Shown here: piece after piece, positions 1 to 10,660 of the stretch
Numbering within the stretch: position 1 is the stretch's first letter
Layout of the letters: each line of letters starts with the position of its first letter
NCBI GenBank assembly: GCA_963768975.1
Contig: CAVYKB010000019.1
Coordinates: 124,001-188,000 of the forward strand
From: CADCTB01 sp963768975
GTDB lineage: Bacteria > Actinomycetota > Acidimicrobiia > Acidimicrobiales > AC-14
Direction: 5' to 3'
DNA: 64,000 bases
The notes under the pieces: model-generated
Seen by the model: only the letters and a program-made list of their open reading frames with translations
Databases searched by the model: none
Told to the model about the DNA's origin: nothing
Program-made: the position numbers and the translations under genes

Positions 1-79
1 CGCTCAGGGAGACCGCCCGCTCGACCAGTGACGCGGCGGTGATCGGTGACGGCCAGGAGCCGTAGGGCAGGGTCTGCAC
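1..79 (-). CDS. S9-family (prolyl-oligopeptidase-like) peptidase, N-terminal fragment
   Basis: Only the first 26 codons are in the window; the gene continues beyond position 1 on the minus strand. Reading from GTG at 79 gives a peptide containing LPYGSWPSPITAASLVERAV. The PYGSWPSPI(T) signature near the N-terminus is characteristic of bacterial S9 dipeptidyl-aminopeptidase/acylaminoacyl-peptidase-like proteins, which form a beta-propeller followed by an alpha/beta hydrolase domain. A TAGCCT box lies 9 bases before the GTG and overlaps the stop codon of the upstream YihY gene, so a leaderless start is plausible. The family call rests on one short motif, so it is moderate at best. Confidence 0.5.
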   Translation of the reverse strand, partial: MQTLPYGSWPSPITAASLVERAVSLS

Positions 80-91
80 GACCCCGGGAGG

Positions 92-1000
92 CTAGACCGA
101 GGCCGGCTGGGGCTTGGTCTCGCCGGCGCGGGTGACGTCGACCGGCTCGGTGGTGTCGCCTTCCACCCTGGGGACCTCCATCTCCAGGACGACCGTGCCG
201 TGGTCCTCCTCCCAGCGCACGACGTTGACGACCGCGGCGTAGACGACCAGCCGGCCGAAGAAGAGGAGCCAGGCGAGCGTGGCGAAGACGACGCCGAGGG
301 TGCCGTAGAGCGCCGAGGCCGAGGCCACCGCGCCGGGAACGTAGAAGGCGCCGATGGCCTTGAGGACCTCGAAGCCGAGGGCGCCCACGACCGCGCCGGG
401 GACCAGGGCCTTCCAGCCCACTTCACGGGAGGCCAGGACCTTGAACGTCCAGAGCCAGAGGGCGAAGTTCACCGACAGGCCGGCGAGGGTGGTGAGGGGG
501 GCGAGGAAGCCCGGCAGCCACCGGATCACCGTCGAGGTGGCGAAGGAGGTGAGGAAGAGGAGGGTGGCGCCGCCCAGCCACATGAGGCCGGTGAGCTTCT
601 CCCGCCAGCCCCGGCCGGTGACCTGCCACGCCGAGTTGATGGCGTACTGGAAGGCGGCGATCAGGCCCAGCCCCGACCACAACAGGCCGGCGATGCCGAT
701 GACCGAGGCCGCCTTGCGGCTCCGCTCGGCGGTGTCGATGGCGGCGGTGATCCCCTCGGCCGCGTCACCGGTCAGGCCGAGGCGCTCGACAACGTCGCCG
801 GCGAGGTCGGGGGAGTTGGCCGAGAAGAAGCCGAGGACGGCGATTGCGAACAGCAGCAACGGGAAAAGGGAGAGGAAGGCGGAGAGGGTGACCGACGACG
901 CCAGATGGCTGCCGTTCAGCTCCCCGTAGCGCTTCTGCACCCCGAGGACGGTGGCGAACCACTTCCACCGTTCCCCCAGCGCATCCAGCTTCTCTCTCAC
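92..1000 (-). CDS. YihY/BrkB family inner-membrane protein
   Basis: The 302-residue product is an integral membrane protein of the YihY/virulence factor BrkB family (formerly misnamed ribonuclease BN). The family signature is visible as ASSVTLSAFLSLFPLLLFAI in the first membrane segment, followed by about five further hydrophobic segments and a charged C-terminal tail (WEEDHGTVVLEMEVPRVEG onward) that should be cytoplasmic. Transport substrate and physiological role are not established for the family. I chose GTG at 1000 because family members begin just before the KWKWF-like amphipathic stretch; longer in-frame extensions would run into the divergent uppS promoter region and look non-coding. 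It is divergent from uppS, with only about 35 bases between the two starts regions. Confidence 0.85.
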   Translation of the reverse strand: MREKLDALGERWKWFATVLGVQKRYGELNGSHLASSVTLSAFLSLFPLLLFAIAVLGFFSANSPDLAGDVVERLGLTGDAAEGITAAIDTAERSRKAASVIGIAGLLWSGLGLIAAFQYAINSAWQVTGRGWREKLTGLMWLGGATLLFLTSFATSTVIRWLPGFLAPLTTLAGLSVNFALWLWTFKVLASREVGWKALVPGAVVGALGFEVLKAIGAFYVPGAVASASALYGTLGVVFATLAWLLFFGRLVVYAAVVNVVRWEEDHGTVVLEMEVPRVEGDTTEPVDVTRAGETKPQPASV

Positions 1001-1021
1001 GACGCGCTTGTACCCAAGCCC

Positions 1022-1027
1022 TACGCT
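1022..1027 (+). promoter_or_regulatory. -10 box (TACGCT) ahead of the uppS leader
   Basis: TACGCT matches the actinobacterial TANNNT -10 consensus and lies 8 bases before a GTG codon at 1036. The same box sequence occurs before glyS and ppdK. I see no convincing -35. It sits in the narrow divergent gap with the YihY gene. Confidence 0.45.
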
Positions 1028-1035
1028 CTGCACCC

Positions 1036-1143
1036 GTGAGCGAGCACGCCGGCCGGCAGCACCGGCCCAGCCGAAGCGCAGCGGAGGCCGCTGCCGGGGG
1101 TGCCATGAGGGCCGGCGAGCGCAGCGACCCGGAGATTCCGTGA
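1036..1143 (+). CDS. Possible 35-codon leader ORF coupled to uppS
   Basis: A GTG at 1036, exactly 8 bases after the TACGCT box, opens a 35-codon frame (MSEHAGRQHRPSRSAA...) that stops at TGA 1141-1143. That stop overlaps the proposed uppS GTG (1140-1142) as GTGA, a typical translational-coupling arrangement. The peptide is rich in Arg, Ala and Gly and resembles nothing I know. It may be a leader peptide on a leaderless transcript or simply chance. The support is positional only. Confidence 0.25.
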   Translation: MSEHAGRQHRPSRSAAEAAAGGAMRAGERSDPEIP

Positions 1144-1871
1144 CCGGGCTTTCGCGTATCGACGAGATCGACCCGGCGGGCGTTCCTAGCCACATCGGCG
1201 TGGTCATGGACGGCAACGGGAGGTGGGCCCAGAAGCGGGGATTGCCGCGGACGGAGGGCCATGCGTCCGGCGAGGAGGCACTTTTCGACGCCGTGGAGGG
1301 GGCGCTGGAGCTCGGGGTCAAGTGGCTGACCGTGTACGCCTTCTCGACCGAGAACTGGAAGCGCCCGCCCGACGAGGTGCGGTACCTCATGCGCTTCAAC
1401 GAGGGGATGCTCCTGCGCCGGCGGGACGAGCTCAACGAGCGCGACGTACGGATCCGCTTCTTGGGGCGCCGGGACTGGCGGGTGCCCCGGCGGCTGATTC
1501 GCCGGATGGACGAGGCCCTGGAGCTGACCGCCCGGAACAAGACGATGACGCTGACCATCGCCTTCAACTACGGGGGGCGGGCGGAGATCGTCGACGCGGT
1601 CCGGTCGCTGGTGGAGTCGGGGGTGTCTGCTCGGGGAGTCACGGAGCGGGCGATCCGGGAGCACATGTACCACGCCGACATGCCGGACCCGGACCTGGTG
1701 GTGCGGACGTCCGGGGAGTACCGGATCTCGAACTTCCTCCTGTGGGAGCTGGCCTACTCCGAGCTGGTGTTCACCGACGTGCTGTGGCCTGACTTCCGGC
1801 GCCAGCACCTCTTCGAGGCGGTCCGTGAGTTCCAGCGCCGTGATCGCCGCTTCGGGGGGTTGGAAGCATAA
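1140..1871 (+). CDS. uppS: Isoprenyl transferase (cis-prenyltransferase, UPP synthase type)
   Basis: The 243-residue product condenses isopentenyl diphosphate onto an allylic primer to make the polyprenyl diphosphate carrier lipid for cell-wall synthesis. Diagnostic motifs are MDGNGRWAQKRG with catalytic Asp24, the HASG segment, TVYAFSTENWKRP, and the C-terminal RTSGEYRISNFLLWELAYSE block that binds the homoallylic substrate. Length matches the family. GTG at 1140 has GGAG five bases upstream; the longer upstream frame is low-complexity and not family-like. The chain length of the product (decaprenyl versus undecaprenyl, or a short-chain Z-prenyl primer) cannot be told from sequence alone. 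recO follows after 13 bases, so the two probably share a transcript. Confidence 0.95.
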   Translation: MTGLSRIDEIDPAGVPSHIGVVMDGNGRWAQKRGLPRTEGHASGEEALFDAVEGALELGVKWLTVYAFSTENWKRPPDEVRYLMRFNEGMLLRRRDELNERDVRIRFLGRRDWRVPRRLIRRMDEALELTARNKTMTLTIAFNYGGRAEIVDAVRSLVESGVSARGVTERAIREHMYHADMPDPDLVVRTSGEYRISNFLLWELAYSELVFTDVLWPDFRRQHLFEAVREFQRRDRRFGGLEA

Positions 1872-1884
1872 GCTTGTAATTCTC

Positions 1885-2622
1885 GTGGGCCTCTACCGGG
1901 ATCAAGGGATCGTGCTGCGTACGTGGCGCCTCGGGGAGTCCGACCGCATCGTCAACCTGCTGACCGAGCGCCATGGCAAGGTGCGGGCGGTGGTGAAGGG
2001 CGTCCGCAAGACCAAGAGCCGCTTCGGGGCCCGCCTGGAGCCCATGGTCCACTGCTCCTTGCTGTTCTACGAGGGCCGTGGCGAGCTCGACATCGTCACC
2101 CAGGCCGAGGTGGTGGAGTTCTTCCGGCCGGTGCGGGAGGACCTGTCCCGGCTCGCCAAGGCCTCGTCGTTGCTGGAGGCCACCGATCAGCTGTGCCAGG
2201 AGCGGCACGCCAATGCCCGGCTGTTCGCCATGCTGCTGGGCGGCCTGCGGGCCCTGTCCGCCCACGACTCGGCCCTGCTGGTGCCGGCGTTCTTCCTGAA
2301 GCTCCTGTCGTCGGAGGGCTTCCATCCGTTGCTGGACGAGTGCGCGGCCTGCGGTGACCGGTACGGGCTGACGGGGTTCGACCTGACCCAGGGCGGCGTG
2401 CTGTGTGCCGGCTGTTCGGGCCGGGGGGACTCGATCGCCCTGTCGCCGGCGGCCCTCGACCTGGTGCGGCGGGTCCTGGGCGGGGATCTGGGCGGGGCGC
2501 TGTCGACGCCGGCGGGGCGCGACGTGGCCGAGGTCGAGCGGCTGGCCACCCGGGCCATGGAGCACCACCTGGAGCGCCGGCTGCGGTCGTTGCCGGTGGC
2601 GGGGGCGTTGGCCGGCGAGTGA
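1885..2622 (+). CDS. recO: DNA repair protein RecO
   Basis: The 245-residue product is the RecO mediator, which works with RecR and RecF to load RecA onto SSB-coated single-stranded DNA. The N-terminal OB-fold begins with LYRDQGIVLRTWRLGESDRI, the standard family opening. A C-terminal four-cysteine zinc finger is complete: Cys153, Cys156, Cys174 and Cys177 (CAAC and CAGC). GTG at 1885 is chosen because the family starts at this point; an in-frame GTG at 1825 would overlap uppS by 47 bases. No strong ribosome-binding site is visible, which fits translation from an uppS-recO transcript. Downstream, 2623-2801 holds no gene I can support. Confidence 0.93.
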   Translation: MGLYRDQGIVLRTWRLGESDRIVNLLTERHGKVRAVVKGVRKTKSRFGARLEPMVHCSLLFYEGRGELDIVTQAEVVEFFRPVREDLSRLAKASSLLEATDQLCQERHANARLFAMLLGGLRALSAHDSALLVPAFFLKLLSSEGFHPLLDECAACGDRYGLTGFDLTQGGVLCAGCSGRGDSIALSPAALDLVRRVLGGDLGGALSTPAGRDVAEVERLATRAMEHHLERRLRSLPVAGALAGE

Positions 2623-2801
2623 CACAGTCGCGGAGGGCCGGTCGGTCGGCGGGCCCTGGGCGGCGATCACCCGGGAGATGAGGTGGAGCACGGCGTGGCG
2701 GTGGACGGGGCCGAGCGGCTGGTCGGTGCCGAGGCCGGTGAGGCGGGCCAGCAGGGCTTGCTCGGCGCTGCCGAGGGCGCCGGGGCGGTCAGTCTCGCGC
2801 T

Positions 2802-2838
2802 TGTGCAGAATTACGGCTCTGGTGCGGAATTTTGCACA
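2802..2838. repeat. 37-bp interspersed hairpin element, copy A
   Basis: Fourteen-base arms (TGTGCAGAATTACG and CGGAATTTTGCACA, 12 of 14 paired) enclose a 9-base loop GCTCTGGTG. Copy B at 9224-9260 has the same 37-base length, the same terminal TGTGCA/TGCACA, and the same loop core GCTCTGG, while the inner arm bases differ but remain complementary. It lies in the recO to DUF559 gap, 41 bases before the DUF559 start codon. Confidence 0.75.
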
Positions 2839-2865
2839 GTGCCGATGACTGTCACACCCCCTCGG

Positions 2866-2871
2866 CATACT
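2866..2871 (+). promoter_or_regulatory. -10 box (CATACT) for a leaderless DUF559 gene
   Basis: CATACT resembles TATACT (5 of 6) and ends 8 bases before the ATG at 2880. The spacing matches the other TANNNT-start pairs in this window, and no ribosome-binding site is visible. Confidence 0.4.
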
Positions 2872-2879
2872 TGGTGCTC

Positions 2880-3728
2880 ATGGACGCCGAGATTGCCCGC
2901 ATCGCCGCTCGCCAGCACGCCCTCGTGGTGCGCGACCAGGTCCTCAGCGTGGGGATGACCGACGACATGATCGCCTACCGGTTGGCGACAGGGCGGTGGG
3001 TGAGGATTGCATCGGGCGTGTACCGGCTGGCCGGCGTGCCGGTCACGTGGAAGCAGCGGGCGCTGGCGGCGTGCCTGATCAGCGGCGCCGGCGCGGTGGT
3101 GTCGCACCGGTCGGCGGCGGTGTTGTGGGGCGTGTCGGGGTTCCGGCCGGGGGGGCTGGAGATCACAGTGCCGCCGGGGCGGAGCGGGCGGAACTCGCTG
3201 GCGCGGGTGCACCGTTCCGGTGTCGCCGGCGTGCGGCTGCACGGCATACCGGTTACCCGGCCGGCGCAGACGATCGCCGACCTGGCCCGGGTGGTGAGCG
3301 GCGACCTGCTGGAGGAGGCGGTCGACGACGCCCTCTGCCGGCGCCTGTGCCGGCTGGAGGATCTGCCGGCCCGGGGGAAGCTGCGGGAGGTGCTGGCCGC
3401 ATGGAATGGCGAGGGCCTGGCGGAGGGGGTGGCCGAGATGCGGGTGGTGCGAGGGTTGCTGGGCGCCGGCCTCGAGCCGCCGGTGCGGCAGTACGAGATC
3501 TGGCACAACGGGGTGTTCGTCGCCCGGGTGGACCTGGCGTACCCGCCCTTCCGGTTGGCCATGGAGCTCGATGGGTTCCGCTGGCACGCCGGCCGGCGCA
3601 AGTTCCGCAGCGACCGCATGCGCCGGAACCGGGTGGAGGCCGCCGGCTGGCGGCTGCTGGAGGCGGCGCCGGAGGACATCGACGACCTGGTGGCCGGCGC
3701 CGCCGCGATAGTCAGGAGGGCCGCATGA
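2880..3728 (+). CDS. AbiEi-type winged-helix / DUF559 endonuclease-like protein
   Basis: The 282-residue product has two parts. Residues about 1-60 match the winged-helix 'AbiEi antitoxin' N-terminus common in actinobacteria (ALVVRDQVLSVGMTDDMIAYR, then GRWVRIASGVYRLAG). The C-terminal 100 residues match DUF559, a Vsr/PD-(D/E)XK-like fold: RLAMELDGFRWHAGRRKF, then SDRMRRNRVEAAGWRLL, with the Glu, Asp-Gly, His and Asp-Arg positions conserved. Such proteins are often annotated as antitoxins, but no toxin partner gene is adjacent, so I would not infer a toxin-antitoxin system. Start ATG is set by the -10 box 8 bases upstream. The protein may be mobile or variable in related genomes; this is inference. 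Confidence 0.8.
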   Translation: MDAEIARIAARQHALVVRDQVLSVGMTDDMIAYRLATGRWVRIASGVYRLAGVPVTWKQRALAACLISGAGAVVSHRSAAVLWGVSGFRPGGLEITVPPGRSGRNSLARVHRSGVAGVRLHGIPVTRPAQTIADLARVVSGDLLEEAVDDALCRRLCRLEDLPARGKLREVLAAWNGEGLAEGVAEMRVVRGLLGAGLEPPVRQYEIWHNGVFVARVDLAYPPFRLAMELDGFRWHAGRRKFRSDRMRRNRVEAAGWRLLEAAPEDIDDLVAGAAAIVRRAA

Positions 3729-3738
3729 GCCCGCCCAC

Positions 3739-3744
3739 TACGCT
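3739..3744 (+). promoter_or_regulatory. -10 box (TACGCT) for leaderless glyS
   Basis: TACGCT ends 8 bases before the glyS ATG at 3753, in the 24-base gap after the DUF559 gene. There is no Shine-Dalgarno sequence between them, consistent with a leaderless transcript. Confidence 0.5.
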
Positions 3745-3752
3745 CGACTTCC

Positions 3753-5048
3753 ATGGCCGACCTCACCGAAGCCGTCGTCAACGTGGCCAAGCGCCGGGGG
3801 TTCGTGTTCCCGTCCAGCGAGATCTACGGCGGGTTCCGGTCGACGTGGGACTACGGGCCTCTGGGCGTGCTCCTGAAGCGCAACGTCATGGAGGCGTGGT
3901 GGCGGGCGATGGTGCAGGAGCGCGACGACATCGTGGGCCTGGACGCGGCGATCCTGATGGCGCCCAAGGTGTGGGAGGCGTCGGGCCACTTGGCGACCTT
4001 CACCGACCCGCTGGTCGACTGCCGCAAGTGCAAGGAGCGCTGGCGGGAGGACCAGATCGGCGACGAGTGCCCGAACTGCGGCAGCAAGGACCTCACCGAG
4101 GCCCGGCCCTTCCACCTGATGTTCAAGACCCACGTCGGCCCGGTGGAGGACGAGGGCGCCACCGCCTACCTCCGCCCGGAGACGGCCCAGGGCATCTTCG
4201 TGAACTTCGCCAACGTGCTGCAGACCAGCCGCAAGAAGCCCCCGTTCGGCATTGCCCAACAGGGCAAGTCGTTTCGCAACGAGATTACGCCGGGCAACTT
4301 CATCTTCCGTACCCGCGAGTTCGAGCAGATGGAGATGGAGTTCTTCGTGCCGCCCGACGAGGGGCAGAAGTGGTTCGAGTACTGGTGCGAGGAGCGGCTG
4401 CGCTGGTACGTCGACTTGGGCATCCCGGCGGAAAAGCTGCGGCTGCGCCATCACGACCCCGAGGAGCTGTCGCACTACTCCACCGGCACCGCCGACGTGG
4501 AGTTCGAGTACCCGTGGGGCTGGGGCGAGCTGGAGGGCGTGGCCAACCGCACCGACTACGACCTCACCCAGCACGCCAAGTTCTCCGGCGAGCGGCTGGA
4601 GTACTACGACCAGGCGGCCAACGAGCGATACGTGCCGCACGTGATCGAGCCGGCCGCCGGCGTGGGCCGCTCGATGATGGCGTTCCTGCTGGCCGCCTAC
4701 GACGAGGACGAGATCGGCGGGGAGAAGCGGGTCGTGCTCCGCCTCCACAAGAAGCTGGCTCCGTTCAAGGTGGCGGTGCTGCCGCTGTCGAAGAAGGAAA
4801 CGCTCACGCCCACGGCGCGCGAGGTGCTCCGGGCCCTGCAACCGCACTTCATGTGCGACTACGACGAGACGCAGTCCATCGGCCGGCGCTATCGCCGGCA
4901 GGACGAGGCGGGCACGCCGTTCTGCGTGACGGTGGACTTCGACACCCTCGAAGACCGGGCGGTCACGATCCGTGACCGTGACAGCCTGGAGCAGGAGCGG
5001 GTGCCGATCGAGGGGCTGGTCTCGGCCCTTCGCGACCGTCTGGCCTGA
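3753..5048 (+). CDS. glyS: Glycine--tRNA ligase (class II, homodimeric type)
   Basis: The 431-residue product charges tRNA-Gly with glycine. It is the single-chain eukaryote/actinobacterial type rather than the alpha2-beta2 GlyQ/GlyS type. The N-terminus reads FPSSEIYGGFRSTWDYGPLG; a zinc knuckle is formed by Cys90, Cys93, Cys106 and Cys109; class II motif 2 is FRNE at 174-177 followed by FIFRTREFEQMEMEFF; motif 3 is GVGRSMMAFL. The C-terminal anticodon-binding domain starts near KKLAPFKVAVLP. Length is slightly short of the roughly 450-460 usual for the type but all core motifs are present. The start is placed by the family N-terminus and the -10 box 8 bases upstream. Confidence 0.95.
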   Translation: MADLTEAVVNVAKRRGFVFPSSEIYGGFRSTWDYGPLGVLLKRNVMEAWWRAMVQERDDIVGLDAAILMAPKVWEASGHLATFTDPLVDCRKCKERWREDQIGDECPNCGSKDLTEARPFHLMFKTHVGPVEDEGATAYLRPETAQGIFVNFANVLQTSRKKPPFGIAQQGKSFRNEITPGNFIFRTREFEQMEMEFFVPPDEGQKWFEYWCEERLRWYVDLGIPAEKLRLRHHDPEELSHYSTGTADVEFEYPWGWGELEGVANRTDYDLTQHAKFSGERLEYYDQAANERYVPHVIEPAAGVGRSMMAFLLAAYDEDEIGGEKRVVLRLHKKLAPFKVAVLPLSKKETLTPTAREVLRALQPHFMCDYDETQSIGRRYRRQDEAGTPFCVTVDFDTLEDRAVTIRDRDSLEQERVPIEGLVSALRDRLA

Positions 5049-5094
5049 AAGAGCTGAACTTTCGCCCACAGAATGGGGTTCCGTACGGTCCAAC

Positions 5095-5100
5095 TACGCT
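5095..5100 (+). promoter_or_regulatory. -10 box (TACGCT) for ppdK
   Basis: TACGCT lies 33 bases before the ppdK GTG, leaving room for a short leader that carries the AGGAG ribosome-binding site at 5124-5128. I see no clear -35. Confidence 0.4.
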
Positions 5101-5133
5101 GGAAGGGTTGTTCCACCGCGTCCAGGAGAGCTT

Positions 5134-7755
<2,622 letters not shown>

Positions 7756-7765
7756 AGCCCGGCAG

Positions 7766-7771
7766 TAGGGT
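7766..7771 (+). promoter_or_regulatory. -10 box (TAGGGT) for leaderless tldD
   Basis: TAGGGT ends 8 bases before the tldD ATG at 7780, with no ribosome-binding site between. It lies in the 24-base gap after ppdK. Confidence 0.5.
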
Positions 7772-7779
7772 CCGGGGCC

Positions 7780-9222
7780 ATGTTCGACATCGCCGAGGCT
7801 GCGGTCGAGGGGGCGCTGGCCGCCGGCGCCACCTACGCCGACGCCCGGGGCATGATCACCGCCGGCGAGGGGCTGGCGGCCCGCAACGGCGTGCTGGAGC
7901 GGCTGAGCCAGAACGAGTCCGCCGGCGTGGGGGTGCGGGCGCTGATGGGGTCGTCGTGGGGGTTCTTCGCCACGCCAGACCCGTCGGTGGCTGGGGCCCG
8001 GCGGGCGGGCGAAGAAGCGGCGGCCATCGCCAAGGCCTCGGCGGTCGTGGCCGGGCCGGCGATGGAGCTGGCCGACGTGGGGGTGGCCGAGGCCCACTGG
8101 GAGTCGCCGTACCAGGAGCATCCCTTCGAGGTGGCGCTCTCCGAGCGGGGCGACCTGCTGGTGAAGGTGACCGCCACCATGAAGGCCGTGGCCGGCGTAG
8201 GAGTGGCGTCGGGGCACATGAGTGCGTGGGACACGCGGAAGTGGTTCGTCTCCTCCCAGGGCCACCGGATCTCCCAGCACCTGGTGGAGTGCGGGACGTC
8301 GATCGAGGCCACTGCGGTCGGAGAGTCGGAGACCCAGCGCCGCAGCTATGGAGGCATCGGGGGCATCTGGGGCACCCAGGGCTATGAGATCGTTCGGGCC
8401 GCCGACCTGGCGGGCAACGCCCAGCGGGTGGGGGAGGAGGCCGTCGAGCTGCTGTCGGCCGACGAATGCCCCTCCGGTGTGACCGACCTCATCCTGGGCC
8501 GGGAGCAGCTGGCCCTGCAGATCCACGAGTCGGTGGGCCACGCCATCGAGCTGGACCGCATCCTGGGGTGGGAGGCGGCCTTCGCCGGCACGTCGTTCCT
8601 GGACCTGGCCCAGCTGGGCACGCTGAAGTACGGCTCGGAGCTGATGAACATCACCGCCGACGCCACCCTGCCGGGGGCGCTGGGCAGCTTCGGCTACGAC
8701 GACGAGGGCACGCCGGCGCAGCGGGTCGACATCGTGAAGGACGGCATCTGGGTGGGCGTGCTGTCGGGGCGGGACTCGGCCCACGTGGCCGGCCTGCCGC
8801 CGGGGGGCATGGTGCGGGGCGACGGGTGGAACCGCCTGCCTATGGTCCGGATGACGAACGTGGGCATCCTGCCGGGGGAGTCGTCACTGGAGGAGATCAT
8901 CGCCGCCACCGACGACGGGGTGTACATGGAGACGAACCGATCGTGGTCGATCGACGACAAGCGCCTCAACTTCCAGTTCGGCTGCGAGCGGGGCTACGAG
9001 GTGAAGAAGGGCAAGCTGGGGCGGCTCCTGCGCAACCCGACCTACACGGGGATCACGCCGCAGTTCTGGGCGTCGCTCGACATGCTGGGCGGCCAGGACG
9101 AGTGGGTCTTCTGGGGCACGCCGAACTGCGGCAAGGGCCAGCCCCAGCAGTACGGCCACACCGGCCACCCGGCGGTACCGGGGCGGTTCCGGGGCGTGCG
9201 GGTGGGGGTGAGAAGCCGGTGA
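7780..9222 (+). CDS. tldD: Metalloprotease TldD
   Basis: The 480-residue product is the zinc-bearing subunit of the TldD/TldE heterodimeric protease, which degrades unfolded peptides and matures some modified peptides such as microcins. The diagnostic HExxxH zinc motif is HESVGH at residues 249-254, and the third zinc ligand is Cys450 in the NCGKGQPQQ block near the C-terminus, as in E. coli TldD. Glycine-rich strands such as DDEGTPAQ and RMTNVGILPG are also typical. Start ATG follows the -10 box at 7766. tldE begins 58 bases after the stop, the gap being filled by a 37-base hairpin. Confidence 0.94.
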   Translation: MFDIAEAAVEGALAAGATYADARGMITAGEGLAARNGVLERLSQNESAGVGVRALMGSSWGFFATPDPSVAGARRAGEEAAAIAKASAVVAGPAMELADVGVAEAHWESPYQEHPFEVALSERGDLLVKVTATMKAVAGVGVASGHMSAWDTRKWFVSSQGHRISQHLVECGTSIEATAVGESETQRRSYGGIGGIWGTQGYEIVRAADLAGNAQRVGEEAVELLSADECPSGVTDLILGREQLALQIHESVGHAIELDRILGWEAAFAGTSFLDLAQLGTLKYGSELMNITADATLPGALGSFGYDDEGTPAQRVDIVKDGIWVGVLSGRDSAHVAGLPPGGMVRGDGWNRLPMVRMTNVGILPGESSLEEIIAATDDGVYMETNRSWSIDDKRLNFQFGCERGYEVKKGKLGRLLRNPTYTGITPQFWASLDMLGGQDEWVFWGTPNCGKGQPQQYGHTGHPAVPGRFRGVRVGVRSR

Positions 9223-9223
9223 C

Positions 9224-9260
9224 TGTGCATTTTTGCGGCTCTGGCACGGAGAAATGCACA
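9224..9260. repeat. 37-bp interspersed hairpin element, copy B
   Basis: Arms TGTGCATTTTTGCG and CGGAGAAATGCACA (12 of 14 paired) flank a loop GCTCTGGCA. Compared with copy A (2802-2838) the arm interiors have changed on both sides so that pairing is kept. It starts one base after the tldD stop and ends 20 bases before the tldE ATG, so it is transcribed within the tldD-tldE mRNA and could tune tldE expression. Confidence 0.75.
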
Positions 9261-9280
9261 ATCGGCGGCGAGGCGGCGAG

Positions 9281-10588
9281 ATGATGGAGCCGCTGGAGGT
9301 GGCGCAGCGGCTGGTGGAGCTGGTCGGCGACCGGGGTGAGGCGGAGGCGGCCTGCTCGTCGGGGCGCTCGGCGCTCACCCGCTTCGCCAACTCCTTCATC
9401 CACCAGAACGTGGCCGACGACTACGCGTGGGCCCGGGTGCGGGTGTCGGTGGGCGGGCGGGTGGCGTCGGCCAGCACCGACCGGCCGACCGAGGAGGGCC
9501 TGGCCAAGCTGGTGGAGCGCACCCTCGCCGCAGCCGAGATGCGGGCGGTGGACCCCGAGTGGCCGGGCCTGGCCTCGCCGGCGCCGGCGCCGGCGAACCA
9601 GTCCTATGACGAGGCCACCCACTACGCAGACCCCGCCCTGCGGGCCCAGGTGGTGCGGGAGTTCGTCGACCAAGGACCCGAGCTCCGGGCCGCGGGCTAC
9701 GTCGACTCCAACGGCTCGAATTCCGCCTTCGCCAACTCCGCCGGCCAGCGCCTGGCGGGCCGGTCGAGCTCGTCGACCCTGGAGGCCATCCACCGCACGG
9801 CGACGTCCGACGGGCGGGGTTGGCAGAGCTCCAGCCGGCTTTCGGACATGGATGGCGCCACCGCCGGCGCCATCGCGGCCCAGAAGGCCCGGCGGGGCGA
9901 CGACCTGGTCGACATCGAGCCCGGCCGCTACGAGGTGGTGCTGGAGCCGTTCTGCCTGGCCAACATGCTGGAGTTCCTGCGGGACGGGTTCAACGCCCGT
10001 ACTGTCGAGGAGGACCGGTCGTTCGTCCGCCTGGGCGAGCCCCAGCTCGACCCGGCGATCACCCTGTGGGACGACGCCACCGACCTCCGGGCCATCAGCC
10101 GGGGCTTCGACGCCGAGGGAACGCCCAAGCGCCGGGTCGTCCTGGTGACCGCCGGCGTGCCCCGGGCCCTGTGCCACGACCGCAAGACGGCAGCCAAGGC
10201 CGGCACCGAGAGCACGGGCCACGGCCTCGGGGGCGACGCCGGCGGGATCGCCACCAACCTCTTCATGGCGCCCGGCGAGCAGTCGGCCGAGGAGCTCATC
10301 GCCGGCGTGGAGCGGGGGCTGCTGGTGACGGAGTTCTGGTACACCCGAATCCTCGACCCCAAGACCCAGGTGGTCACCGGGCTGACCCGGAACGGGACGT
10401 TCCTCATCGAGGCCGGCGAGATCGTCGGCGGGGTGCCGAACCTGCGCTTCACCCAGTCCTACGTCGAGGCGCTGCGGCCGGGGAACGTGGTCGGTGTGGC
10501 CAATGACGCCCGGCTGTTCGGCGGGAGCTACCACGTCCCCACCGTGCACCTGCGGGAGTGGAACTTCACCGGCGGCGCCAAGGGCTGA
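9281..10588 (+). CDS. tldE: TldE/PmbA family protein, partner of TldD
   Basis: The 435-residue product is the non-catalytic subunit of the TldD/TldE protease. It shows the family core (YVDSNGSNSAFANSAGQRLA, FNARTVEEDRSFVRLGEP, and a C-terminal GLTRNGTFLIEAGEIVGGV block) but has no HExxxH motif, as expected for TldE. ATG at 9281 is preceded by a GGCGAG purine stretch; a second ATG follows immediately at 9284. It is the second gene of a tldD-tldE pair, separated by the copy B hairpin. dnaG follows 72 bases later with its own -10 box. Confidence 0.92.
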   Translation: MMEPLEVAQRLVELVGDRGEAEAACSSGRSALTRFANSFIHQNVADDYAWARVRVSVGGRVASASTDRPTEEGLAKLVERTLAAAEMRAVDPEWPGLASPAPAPANQSYDEATHYADPALRAQVVREFVDQGPELRAAGYVDSNGSNSAFANSAGQRLAGRSSSSTLEAIHRTATSDGRGWQSSSRLSDMDGATAGAIAAQKARRGDDLVDIEPGRYEVVLEPFCLANMLEFLRDGFNARTVEEDRSFVRLGEPQLDPAITLWDDATDLRAISRGFDAEGTPKRRVVLVTAGVPRALCHDRKTAAKAGTESTGHGLGGDAGGIATNLFMAPGEQSAEELIAGVERGLLVTEFWYTRILDPKTQVVTGLTRNGTFLIEAGEIVGGVPNLRFTQSYVEALRPGNVVGVANDARLFGGSYHVPTVHLREWNFTGGAKG

Positions 10589-10645
10589 CCTGCCGAGCCG
10601 TTGCGTGCCGGCGGGGGCCCCTGCCCCGCTGGCGATCCGGACCGC

Positions 10646-10651
10646 TACCGT
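10646..10651 (+). promoter_or_regulatory. -10 box (TACCGT) for leaderless dnaG
   Basis: TACCGT ends 9 bases before the dnaG ATG at 10661. The intervening GCGAAACAA has no Shine-Dalgarno sequence. Confidence 0.45.
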
Positions 10652-10660
10652 GCGAAACAA

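Noticed and set aside
200..1039. Plus-strand frame antisense to the YihY gene
   Set aside because: Glu/Gly/Arg low-complexity shadow; the minus strand has clear membrane-protein motifs.
1825..1884. Upstream GTG start for recO, overlapping uppS
   Set aside because: RecO proteins begin at the LYRDQG segment; the extra 20 residues are encoded within uppS and are not family-like.
1771..2868. Minus-strand open frame covering recO and the 2623-2868 gap
   Set aside because: It is mostly antisense to recO. The part in the gap has no recognisable domain and its start lies beyond the copy A hairpin.
2880..3728. Toxin-antitoxin system based on the AbiEi-like N-terminus
   Set aside because: No AbiEii or other toxin gene is adjacent; neighbours are housekeeping genes.
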